The position numbers and the translations under genes were made by a program. Positions 43,266 to 54,109 of a DNA stretch of 64,000 nt are shown here, piece by piece; the first letter of the stretch is position 1; the number at the start of each line of letters is the position of its first letter. Below the pieces are notes generated by a model. The model was not told the origin of the DNA. It searched no databases and worked only from the letters and a program-made list of their open reading frames with translations. This DNA is from Notospermus geniculatus (taxonomy: Eukaryota; Nemertea; Pilidiophora; Heteronemertea; Lineidae): positions 107,484-171,483 of the forward strand of contig NMRB01000238.1 in assembly GCA_002633025.1 (NCBI GenBank), in the 5' to 3' direction.

Positions 43266-46200
43266 TGGTCTTTTGTATACCATAACTTCATTTAAAACAG
43301 ATGACATATGATATGACTTCAAAGAAACCTGAACCCTTTGTCCACATTCAAGCATTATGAGTTATCTGTTCATTCTCAGCAGCAGGAACGTTCTGGCCTC
43401 TACTTTATCTCCGACTATCGACTAAACGGTTCTGTTCTCGTCAAGCAGAACGCTTTAATCCCTTGTCACTGCCGTGGCCATTTAACATGGATAAAAGCCA
43501 TCGCGACATCACAACAAACGGGTATCCATGGATCAAGCAGGTTTGTTTAAAAATCCCTGCAGGCAATGAATTAAGACTCCTCGACCAAGTTGCACGATAA
43601 GGAGAAGCTGAAAGCTGCCAAGCTCTCCATGAACGCTTGAGATCTCTGACAGTCCAAGTTTCTTATTACCAACAAAAAGGTTATCAGTAACCTTCATTGG
43701 TCCTTCTTTGTAGCTGTTTCAAATTGCTTACTGATAAAATGCCTCCTCTTTGTTATTGCTTGTGATATCAAAAGAATGTAAGCTTGTTACGGAACTAAAG
43801 CTTACCGGTACCTTACTGTATTTAGAAGCCTTCATAAGTCCTTATTTTGCTCTAGCAAATTGCTTACTTATAAACAGCGTCCCCTTTCCCACTGCTTTTC
43901 TGTCCAATAGGAGCTGTCAGTGAGTTGACCAATAGGTGACACTACAGCCCAATTCAATGCATAAAGCGGACCCACTCATTCTTGATCGAGCACCAATCAC
44001 GTGGATTTTCCTGTGTTATTGGTCCACTAGAACTTTGCTGCCATCTTTTGGCAACACGCGCAGCTGAACCTTTCCCTCTCACAAATTGCACCAAAACTGC
44101 AGATGTAAGGTCACTGAGGTTTGGCATTGCTGGAGTCCAACGCCACCTGTTGGTGATGGTCGGCATTGCTGCCACGCAGCAGGTTATTGATGTCATTGAA
44201 TCGAAGTCCTGACACTGCTTTTGATATGATAACGTTGGAGGAGCTAGAACCCAGTGGCAAAGGCAGGTCTTCTTGACACGGCGATTCTGGTGTATTCATC
44301 CAAAGAAGCAATGAGATGGAAAATCATTTTAGTTTTTATCACGATGTCTCACCACTGCATTCTGAAACTCCTCAAGCTTTCCAGGACTTTGTCAGAACGT
44401 GGAACACAGCCATTTGACAAAGGAACCAGTTCTCAATGCCAAAACTGGACCTCATAAGCCCCATTTACCCTGAGGAAAAACAACCGATCTCGGACCGGTC
44501 CGAGCACGGATCGCCAAAAAAAATAGCAAGTGCAAACGGGACAAGCGTGCCAGGAACGGTTCCAAACCGAACCGTGCCGAGACCACCTGCTGGAGGTGAT
44601 CTCGGACAGGACGGAGCACAGATCGGTTCGATAACACTGCTGTGTATTAATGACCAATCTCGGCACGGTTGCTAAATTGTGTTCTGCACATGTGCGAATT
44701 ATGAATATGAAATAGGAATCGGGTTTCTAAGGTGAAAGACATTATGAATGATGTCATTAGCGGGAATTTCTGAGTGATTTTGCATGGATCCAACCATGTG
44801 TACAGCATTACAAAGTCTTGATTATTTATTAAATTGCAAGAAATGCCAAAGCTACGTTTATCAAGTCCTAACCCCCTTCCCGTTGACTCGAACAGGGCTC
44901 AAATCCTTCGGGTTAATAACCCGCCGATCTCCTACTCGTCTGACGTTTATGCTTCCCAAGATGCCTTTTTGTCATTTTGATTATGTAGCTTTGGGAATCC
45001 GTGCTGATTTATGTTGTCTAGAAATCGAATGGATATTTGTGTAACTATGCGATTGCGGTTGGAAGGAGACGGCTGATGTGATACAGCTCATTTGTTTAGA
45101 GATAGAGACTGAAGGGTAGATAACTTCTTTATTGGATCACAAGCAAGATTGTGTTTTCTCTTGCAACATGATCAGCAGCCCATAACCACCATCTTGTCCA
45201 AACAAAGCCATCGACTGCGTCTTTTGCGTTGTCCCAATCATGTAATCTTGCGTTAACTCATAAATTATAAATGAATCTGACCCCTACTTGACCCCGCCTA
45301 TCAGCCAATCAGAACTCGTAAAACAAATCACCGTTCAGCAATTTCTCTTCTTCCATTTGTAACATGGATTTTGATTGGCACATCGATTAGCCTTCACACA
45401 CCAATGATTGGCTGAGGCTCTGAACTCCTCAGAAGCGGGAAATGTGATGGATTCAAACCGGGCTAGATGGGCGTCAGGCCAGATATACTGGTGAGAATCA
45501 GAATGATATCCACTGTCACGACAGTGCTATGCCCCTACATTCTAAGTTACATAGGTGCCACATACGCTCCTCCAAATTCAGTCCTTCATTTTTTTCACCC
45601 CAGTGGTACTTCAAAATTACCCCAATCACCAGACCATCAATTTTGCTTGTTCCCCTCTATCCTGAATAACATTACACCATCAGCAATCTGTAAAAGCAAT
45701 GATTATATGTACTTTAATATGTCGTGCATAGCCAACTAATGTCCCGGCTTAGCTACAGACCCACACACAATTGGTGATTACTCGCTGGTTTAGGCGGATG
45801 AAAAAACTAGATTGCTCGTCTCCATTATTCATACTGAGATCAATGATACTTTGTCAAGGATTGGGAACGATGGACTGTGAACACAGATGTGCACGAACTT
45901 TTTTGACTTGGTCAGTGTTCTCTACTATATACTGAGGACCAGAAGGTCATTTTAACCTATGTTCACATGTTGGTAGTTGTTTGGTGGAGATAAAATTTTC
46001 CAATTTTTTCAGGTTCTCATCATTTACGCAGCATGCTAATCTGAAGAACATTATCAAAATTTCAAAAACAGAACAGCCCTACCCCCAAAAAATCCTGAAG
46101 GAAAGTTCAAGATACGCTAGTAACGGAGAATTCTTTAATGGCTTAAGATTTCTGTGCAGAATCTGTAGTGTTAGTTGGGGAAATTGGATGTTATAAAAGA

Positions 46201-46362
46201 AGCGAAAAAAAGTATTAGGAAATCGGAGAAATTGAGGATTTGGGTTCCATCATTCACAGTAGTCAAGTTTGAAGTGAAGTTAACAAATTTGCATTAAAAT
46301 ATGACACTCCTGCCATATTCAGTTATTTAGTATGACCAGTTGAAAATTCAGTTAATACGAAC

Positions 46363-47238
46363 CACATTGCAAGACACTTCACCCATCCTGCCATAAAACC
46401 CTAGCTGCAATGGCTCGCAAAGTAAACAACAGATTTCGATACACTTATGCTTTTGTGATAGCCACATACTGTGTCACCACATGAATTTACACATATTTTT
46501 CACAAACTTGGTTAGAAAATTTCAAGGTTTCAAGAACTGAACTTTGTAATGTGAGACATGATTGACACGGAGAATAATAATACGGAACACGCCACTGTAA
46601 CACTAGATAAGAACTTTGAAATATTAGTACGGTGGATTGAGTCACATGAAAAATGAGAGGCTGAAACTCCATGCAAGAATGGTAGAATTAGTAAGTCTCG
46701 GGTGACGCATCGGAATTTCAGGCAGAAGATGAAATGTACTACCTTTTTAGCGAGCCGGCTTGAAGACTATGGAATACAAGAGGCAAATATTGAGTCAGAA
46801 ATTGACATAATAAGATTAGCAACGTTAGATGTCTTGTATTTTTAAGACTTTGAGAATGTCACGAGCATTCTTGGTGTGTTAGTTCATAGATGCCATCAAA
46901 TTACAGGACAGCAATAGCTTGAGGCATAAAAGACACTCATCATTTTTCCTTATAGTATGAATCTGAAGTAGTCAAGATATTTTGGTGCTACATTGGTGAG
47001 GATTGTTAATCCCTTTGACTGGAAAATCTTTTTTTGATGGTTTTTTGAGGTGCTGACACTCATTCATAAGCTCGTTGCTTGCATTATTTGGTTCTCAAGG
47101 ATGAAGTGATGCAAAGGTAAATGGTAGAACACATTACCCCCAAGGTGAATGCTGAGGAGAATCCCAAACCTGTCAGAACAGTAGTAGCACGCTTTCCCAA
47201 CAGCACCAGCTAAGGTTTATTTTTTGCTCAAGTTTCCA
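46363..47238. other. Single-copy intron sequence
   Basis: AT-rich, no ORF with splice support and no obvious inverted repeats. Same impression for 47470-48130, 50220-51200 and 51520-52800. Confidence 0.5.
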
Positions 47239-47464
47239 GGGGCCATATGCACAAAACATCTTAAGTGAAAAATTTCCCTTATCTATTGTTTGGTACATGA
47301 ACAATAGATTAAGGGAAATTTTACACTTAAGATGTTTTGTGCATCCGGCCCCAGGGCCATATTATGCATAAAACATCTTAAATGTAAAATTTCCCTTATC
47401 TTTTTGTTTGGAACAACAGTTTAAGGGAAGTTTTACATTTAAGATGTTTTATGCATACGGCCCC
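47239..47464. mobile_element. Two adjacent GGGGCCATAT.CATAAAAC hairpin MITEs
   Basis: First hairpin 47239-47352 (GGGGCCATATGCACAAAACA ... GTGCATCCGGCCCC), second 47354-47464 (GGGCCATATTATGCATAAAA ... ATGCATACGGCCCC). They are related to each other (ACATCTTAA, AAATTTCCCTTATC stems) but not identical; separated by one base. Confidence 0.85.
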
Positions 47465-48131
47465 TGATCCTGGTAAAGCAGAAAATTCAAACAATCCCTT
47501 CCTTACTTCTTATTAATTGCCGATTTCAATTTGTATGACTCTGTGTACTGATACTTCAAACAGTAAGGAAAAGAGCCCTCTTGATGTGGTATGTTTAGAA
47601 AGAAGAGAAATACAGTTCACCTCCATTTTGGGCTTCAATTTATGAGAGAGGTGATTATTTAAGGCAATCAGCTCACACAGGTGGAACCAACAGCACGGAT
47701 GTCCAAACACCAAAGATAATGTATCAATTTCCTTTTCTCTGTTACACCGGCTGTTGACCGGAGATGACAAGCTTGCACATGATTGGTCAATAATGTTGGC
47801 GACATATTGGCTTGTACGGTTGGCTACCATAGAGGTAATTGCATGAACAGTAAGTAGGATCAGCCAGGACCTGAACTAACAGCAACACTCAGGTCAGGTA
47901 GGGCGGTTGTACAGCACGTCCCAAATTGAACCATTTTAATATCAATTGACCCCTTTATGAACTTCCAGGTAAACCTCAGAATCTTAATAAAGAGAGTTGT
48001 GGAAGTTTCACCTCACTACCACAAAGATTACCCCATCCTTGATGGAAAAGAAGATTGTGACCTAATCAATGGGAGACTATACTGCCGTTAGGGGCCACCA
48101 CCAGTTAGCAGTCCTAGAATGTCACAAATAG

Positions 48132-48620
48132 CGTGTTCGGTTACTTCCACCGCGCTTCCCCGTGCTCGTGTCTCAGGGAAGAAATGACATGCGCAGTGAA
48201 GGGAAGCAAATAAACGATTTCGGGCTAGCTCTTCAGGGAAAGTTTCATGGCGGTCTGTTCGTCTGCTGTGCGGAAATTAAAAATATTGACATCGACCTAG
48301 GCCCTCGATGACAAATGAGGATGGAGTTGGAACGCAGAAAAAGAGTTATGTTGGCCGTGGTTTTGATTGATATGCATTTCATCTCCCAGAGCATTCTTAC
48401 CCCAGTTACATCCAAAGAGATTTTTACAAGAAACTGATTCCCGAAACGATAGACTACATGCCATCTTTGAACGATGCTATCTGGGATACTTCCCGAAGTA
48501 GCCCACTCCCAAGGTAGGGCTACTTGGAACAGGCCCTAGCTAGCACGAATGGTGATGTCATCGCCAAATCGAACGCTGTCGTGGAGGACGAGCAGGCACG
48601 GTGGAAGTAATCGAACACGG
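48132..48620. mobile_element. 489-bp element with CGTGTTCGGTTACTTCCACC ends
   Basis: Inverted ends CGTGTTCGGTTACTTCCACC and ...GGTGGAAGTAATCGAACACGG, extending through GTGCTCGT/ACGAGCAGGCAC. No transposase recognised. An inner hairpin GTAGCCCACTCCC..AGGGCTAC lies at 48498-48522. Confidence 0.75.
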
Positions 48621-49467
48621 CCAAAATTTAACATCACGAAGAAGTGCATGCCGCAATGTCATCCATGATATGGAGGCCATGGCTTAGGTCTGTGACGTCA
48701 AATTTTGTGACGTTCTAGGACAACTAAATGCCAACTGTGATTCTTGAGGTGTGGAAGAGGAGAATTTTCCCATCAGATTCTTCTGCAACACTTGCTTGAG
48801 ATATCCACCTGTTGGTCCATTGTTAGATAGTGTGGAAGGAAATGTGGTGATCACCAGCCACGTTTGACCCTTTTTCTCAAGGATGACTGATCTTTTTCAA
48901 ATGATCCTCCAACATGTGGCCAAACCACAGCCAGGGACCAGGCATCTGCGCCAGTCATTCGAATATTAAATTCCACTGCATCCATGCCTGATAGCTTCAG
49001 GACATAGACAACTGATCCACGCAGCAGACGACAGCTTTTTGCGTAGTGATCATTTGGGATATCTCGTGGGCTACAAACCATCTCATAAGAGTATCGTGTT
49101 GAGAAACTTGCCAGGGGCGAGCGATTGATATTTTCCCAGGAATGTTGCTATTCACAGATTTTTGGGTAATTTTCCTCATGTTTTTGTCCAGGTGATACTC
49201 TTGCGTCGTACCAGAGCAGACGTTTCAAGTCGATAACATGACGAATCAAGTGGTAATGAGGATGTCCCCGGAGATCAAAATGCTTGTCCTACAGGTGAAC
49301 ATGGAAATGATACAAGAAGCAATTACGGTACTTTCTTCTGCAACTGCGTGGTTGGTTTGCTGCGCAATACCAGCAGCACACCAGGTGATATCGCAGGCGA
49401 TCGAATCGCCACCGATCTTCTCACCAGCTACAGCAGACTGTCACTAGACGATATCGGTTTTGGTAAG

Positions 49468-49865
49468 AGCGAGGTTTAGCACCTTTCTGACTCCGACTTC
49501 AGCTACGAGAATGAATTGTTTGTCCGCTATGGACATCCTTGATAAAAACGATTTGATAGACATTTTCAATTGGTCAAACACCATAAATTGAAGGCAGAAA
49601 TATTTGGCCTTATAAATCGGAAGTGCGGATAAATAATGAATATTGAAGTCGTAATCCTTGTCATTACGACTTGAAACACGACTATAATATTTGCGATTCA
49701 TGTGCATTTCTGATTACGAGTCAAAATTATTCTGCCACAAAGTTACATGTATGGCATTTTACAATTCGCAAACGTGTATCAAATCGTTTTTATCAAGGAT
49801 GTCTACAGCGGACTACAATTGTTCTGGGAGTTGAAGCCAGAGTCAGAAAGGTGCTAAACCTCGCT
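49468..49865. mobile_element. About 398-bp long-TIR MITE, AGCGAGGTTTAGCACC ends
   Basis: Inverted arms extend over 100 bp: AGCGAGGTTTAGCACCTTTC outward, GACATCCTTGATAAAAACGA further in, with reverse complements at the right end. It lies inside the landing-pad MITE. Confidence 0.82.
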
Positions 49866-49867
49866 AT

Positions 49868-50103
49868 TACCGTAATTTTCGGGCTATAAGGCGCGGCCTT
49901 TTTCTTTGAAGAAGGGTCTAAAATTGGGGGTGCGCCTTATCTGTGGCCTGAGTCCAACAATTTGATCAGAAGTGTCAAGACGCTGACGAACGGCGGTGCG
50001 TCTTATGTATAGATTTCATCAAAGATTTTGGGTGAAATTAGGGGGGTGCGCCTTATAGTCAGGTGCGCCCTATACATGTACATGTAGTCGCGAAAATACG
50101 GTA
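49868..50103. mobile_element. TACCGTAATTTTCGGGCTATAAGG MITE
   Basis: Ends TACCGTAATTTTCG / CGCGAAAATACGGTA with internal GTGCGCCTTAT repeats; this terminus type is widespread in animal genomes. It sits directly beside 49468-49865. Confidence 0.75.
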
Positions 50104-52804
50104 CTTGATATTGGGCGAGCAGCACTGGCGAGAAGATCCCACACATCGAAGTCCAGAGCACCTGGCGTTTGGGAGCAGATCGCTTGCAATATTATTGCCT
50201 GGTGTGCTGCTGGCTTTAGACCAATCAGGTTAAAAAGTTTGTGTTTCATGCTTTCACTCATAATCATTTAGTTAACTGTCATGCCCCAACACTGCAAAGC
50301 TGGATATGACCTACCACCTAAATAATGATTCACATACACATCAGAAAACTAGAATGCATTTTGTAATTTCATAAAAAAAACAATTCCTCATATTTCATTA
50401 TTAAATCATTTCTAAGGAAATTGGAGACTGATGCCAATGATTTTGAACCTTACTGTGGCTTTAATAGTTGTCAAATATGAAACCAACTAATATCTTTGAT
50501 ATTGTGTCTGATGCACCCTTCTAAGTTGAACTAGATGAAAGACAATTTCAACGATGACATTTCTGCCTTTGGCAGCCAGCCGGAAGTATGTGACAGACTC
50601 CTACTGAGTATGGCTTTGTAGTCGTGTGGCAGAGCCCCGGCCTCTTCACTTTGAAGAAGCTTGCTTTTGTGATTCACGTGAAAAACTAACCGTTTACGAT
50701 TTTTGCAAAGTTTTATCTTAGTCTGCTAAAGCATTTCAAAGAGCTAAGTACTATTAGTGAACGTAGGGTAGGGGATAAAGATTACAGGGTTTCTGCTAGC
50801 GTCTTAACCGTTTCAGTATGAGAGGCAACTACATGACTTCCAGCCAGAATGAAGCATGTCAGGCTGTTGCTTTTTCTTTACTTCCTTTAAAACTGAATAT
50901 TTAGCCAAAAGCAGGATAAGAATGGAAACCGTCTACACTGAAGGGTTCTTAAAATTCATGCTTTTAATCACAATTGCTTTCTGAAGAGAGCTTACCTTAA
51001 CATGTAATAATGCATGAAACTAGGAAGAAAGACAAAAGTAGCTGACTGATTTTGAGTATGGGTCGATAGAATGTAAAGAATGGTACCACTTACATGTAAA
51101 CACACTAGAGTTAATGTTGAAGCTGTCATTGAATGTATGGTTGAGAAAAGTGCCTCAGGACAGAATATACTGGACCTTCACCCTTCTTATATTGGCTGTA
51201 GAATTATTGTGCACGTTAAGTCTGGCTCAGGTCGACATTGCGTCTTGAAGCAACTCGCGGCAACTACCTTTCCGGCGATGGAAGCAACTCGGAGTGACTG
51301 ATCAGTTGCCGATTTTGTCGACCTGAGCATGTTTGTGTCTCCGAGCAACTGCCGGATCCGCTAGTTGCCGCGAGTTACTTCGAGTTGCTCACGTTCTACT
51401 TTTTGGCAAATAGTTGTCTCCAGTTCCACTCAGATCTGTCGACCTGCACCTGCTTGCGACTGATCAGTTGCTTGAACGGGGATATTTCATTGAAAATCAT
51501 GTGACGTATACCGAAAAAAGAAAATGGCGGTCTATAGGAAAACCCGTCAGATGTCACATATGAGGAAAGTGTCTAGCCTTGGTGAACCCACACATTTCAA
51601 TAGTTGAAATGTACTACGTAAGAGGTAAACAGCAGGAGATCAATGCACAGGCAATCTGACAGCCCTTGTTGATCACTCAGCAACATCCAACGGTTTTCTT
51701 AGACCGTCACACAAATAAATTCCAAGGGATGAAACTTCAGAAAGCAAAGAAATCCCTATCAGAGTGTCAAACTTCAGCTAGGAAATCATGAGGAGACATC
51801 AAAAAGCAACAGACACCACATCCAGGAAGAAATTGACAACTTCAGTTGCCCATTACGGAAGCGCCGAGTCTAAATGTGACAAATCAGATTCATGAAATTC
51901 ATCCTAGCTGGGGGCAAGTTTCCGGCTATCATTGCCAAGTTCCGTGAGAGCAATAGGTTAGGCATCAAAGAATTCCAGAATTCAAAGATGCTGGTTGTGC
52001 CTCGGGGACGATTTACCCTCATTAATTCCAGTTTCACCCAAAGATGGACTTCTATTTGCACAAAACCTTAGTCTGTTGTGTTGGACAGAGAATTATTCAT
52101 GGCGGAGGAAAATCTAGGTTGTGAATCTTTCACAAATCACAAGAAGAAATCGAACTTTTTCTAAAGCTTCTCTTTTGTAAGACTCTCCTAGCAAGCAAAA
52201 ACCAATCGATTGCACCAAAAGGCACAAACCATACATAATTGGTTACTGAACCAGTTCTTGCGCTATTCACATTCGGGTTACGTTTCATTTTCTTTGAATG
52301 TGATTAGTCGTAAGGTAATACGACAGAAGTTTTACCAATGAACACAACCTTTGCGCCAACTGTTGAAAAATAATCAGAGTACTTAGCAGAACAGTGCAAT
52401 GATCACGATCACACTGTGAACAGAAGACGTGTGTGCATCGATAAAGTTGCAATATCGTGAAAAATATGACATTCATTGAGAAGAAATGAAAACAGAGGTC
52501 AACGACCAGCTCATTAATGGCCAGGAATCACCAAGAAAAAAAATCTCAGCTGGTGGTACAAGGAAATAATGCATGATATAAGCAGCCATAACGCACAACT
52601 GTATCTCTTTTTTATTACCATTACCGGGGTAATCCATGTTCTTTGGCTAAAGGTAGCACGGTGATTTATAGGGGTATCGGGTAGCTAGCATTACTTGATA
52701 TCAGAGACTGGATAATGTGAAAAAATACTGGATATCCTAATCAAGGGACAGTAAAGCCTTGTGATGACCAGGGACTATGCAGTGCTGTGTTAAAAAATAT
52801 AGCT

Positions 52805-53223
52805 GTTAAGCCAGCAGTACACTGGGCAATATTGTAAGTGACACTGTTGACGCCAAGTGTGTGCTGGACAGTGATGCGTGGAATCCTCTGGCCAACGATG
52901 TTCGCCTATGTCAAACAATATCAAAACTGATATCGCCTCGTCTGCGGTGGCTGGCGAGTAGATGGTGTATCCCCATTTTGCCTACTCCCCATTTCGCCTA
53001 CTCCCCATTTCGCCTACTCTCCATTTCGCCTACTCTCCATTTCGCCTACTCTCAGTTTTAACAAGTAGGCGAAATGGGGGTAGGCGAAATGGGGATAGGC
53101 GAAATGGGGAGTAGGCGAAATGGAGAGTAGGCGAAATGGGGAGTAGGCGAAATGGGGAGTAGGCGAAATGGGGATAAACCGAGTAGATCGCTTGTGATAT
53201 CACCTGGTGTGCTGCTGCTTTAG
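52805..53223. mobile_element. Landing-pad MITE family, copy split by a giant hairpin
   Basis: The left part begins AAGCCAGCAGTACACTGGGC and runs to about 52964; the right part (about 53181-53223) ends GGTGTGCTGCTGCTTTAG. The interruption is the CGCCTACTCCCCATTT hairpin. Confidence 0.72.
52966..53180. repeat. Head-to-head 16-bp minisatellite forming a giant hairpin
   Basis: Five to six units of CGCCTACTCCCCATTT on one side and about seven of its complement (AAATGGGGAGTAGGCG) on the other, separated by about 15 bp (CTCAGTTTTAACAAG). Both orders of CCCC/CTCC variants are mirrored, so the arms evolved as one structure. Confidence 0.9.
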
Positions 53224-53261
53224 GGTTTAGTATTCAGACAACATCCTGTGATTCTAATGCA

Positions 53262-53442
53262 GGCGCAGATCCAAGGGGGTGGACATGCGCCCCCCCCCTT
53301 CATGCCCTTTGGCCAACAAATCTGTAAAATTGACTGAGAGATTCTGGAATTTGGAGCAAATCTTCGAAATTCACCGCAGATTTCAATGTTTAGTAGCACA
53401 GGGTGGCCCCTCTTTTCCCCGAATCCTGGATCGGCCCCTGTA
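53262..53442. mobile_element. Dispersed GCGCAGATCCAAGGGGG repeat, copy 1
   Basis: About 180 bp shared with 56206-56388 (CCAACAAATCTGTAAAAT, ATTTGGAGCAAATC, GCAGATTTCAATGTTT) with weakly inverted GGATC..GCCCC ends. Confidence 0.72.
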
Positions 53443-53704
53443 CTGATTCAAGGGATCAGCCTCCTAGAGCACAATAAAGAAGAGAACCAAAAAGTATGGA
53501 ATCTTTTTCGAACAGTGGCAGGGTAACATAGGGCAATTTCCCAATAAGCTGGACTCACTAACTCTGAGAAATCCGATTTTTTAACCAGCAACACCAACCA
53601 TGTCCATTAGTGTCATACTGACATCCGATGAGAGGGTAGCAAGATTATTGGTTTTTAGGCCACACATATGCATCGTTCCCACAAAGATTAACGATCATTT
53701 ACGT

Positions 53705-54015
53705 TGCAATAAGGAACCTGCGGAACTAACATCACGACGTGGCGCTGCGAGCGATGTGCCCGAAGTTTCTTTTTCTAATGTTTTTTCCATTTATTTCTGG
53801 CGTGAAATAAAACCCGTTTGTGTTGGTTGCCTGACAGTAAACCTTACATCATCCTGTAGCAGATGAAAATTTCTTTAATCATATTGCTTTTTTCCTTGAA
53901 ATGAAGAGATAGGTTGGCGATAAAAGAAACGTTTTTATCTCTTTATTCCTGTAGAAAAATGTACAGGTCACTTTTTCATGACGCAACGTCAACACTTGAT
54001 GTCAATGACGTCAAA
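53705..54015. mobile_element. Right-truncated copy of the AGGAACC...GGTTCCT element
   Basis: Matches 59114-59430 (CACGACGTGGCGCTGCGA, TTCTGGCGTGAAATAAA, CATGACGCAACGTCA) but the right terminus is replaced by sequence shared with 48646-48727. Confidence 0.72.
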
Positions 54016-54109
54016 GAAATGCACGCCATGACATCATCCATAATGACGTGGAGGCCACCACTTGCGTCTATGACGTGAAATTTTGTGACGTTCTAGGACT
54101 GCTACGAGG

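Larger units (their letters stand above)
37623..46362 (+). repeat. Segmental duplication 2, copy 2
   Basis: Direct copy of 21551-32093. Its left edge joins the inverted arm ending at 37622 without any spacer. It carries the mariner relic at 40757 and an approximately 205-bp extra segment at 42190-42395, and lacks several elements found in copy 1. Confidence 0.92.
49369..50219. mobile_element. Landing-pad MITE family, copy split by two elements
   Basis: Left part 49369-49467 (CCAGCAGCACACCAGGTGAT) and right part 50104-50219 (CTTGATATTGGGCGAGCAGC ... GGTGTGCTGCTGGCTTTA) are separated by the two elements listed next. Confidence 0.72.
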
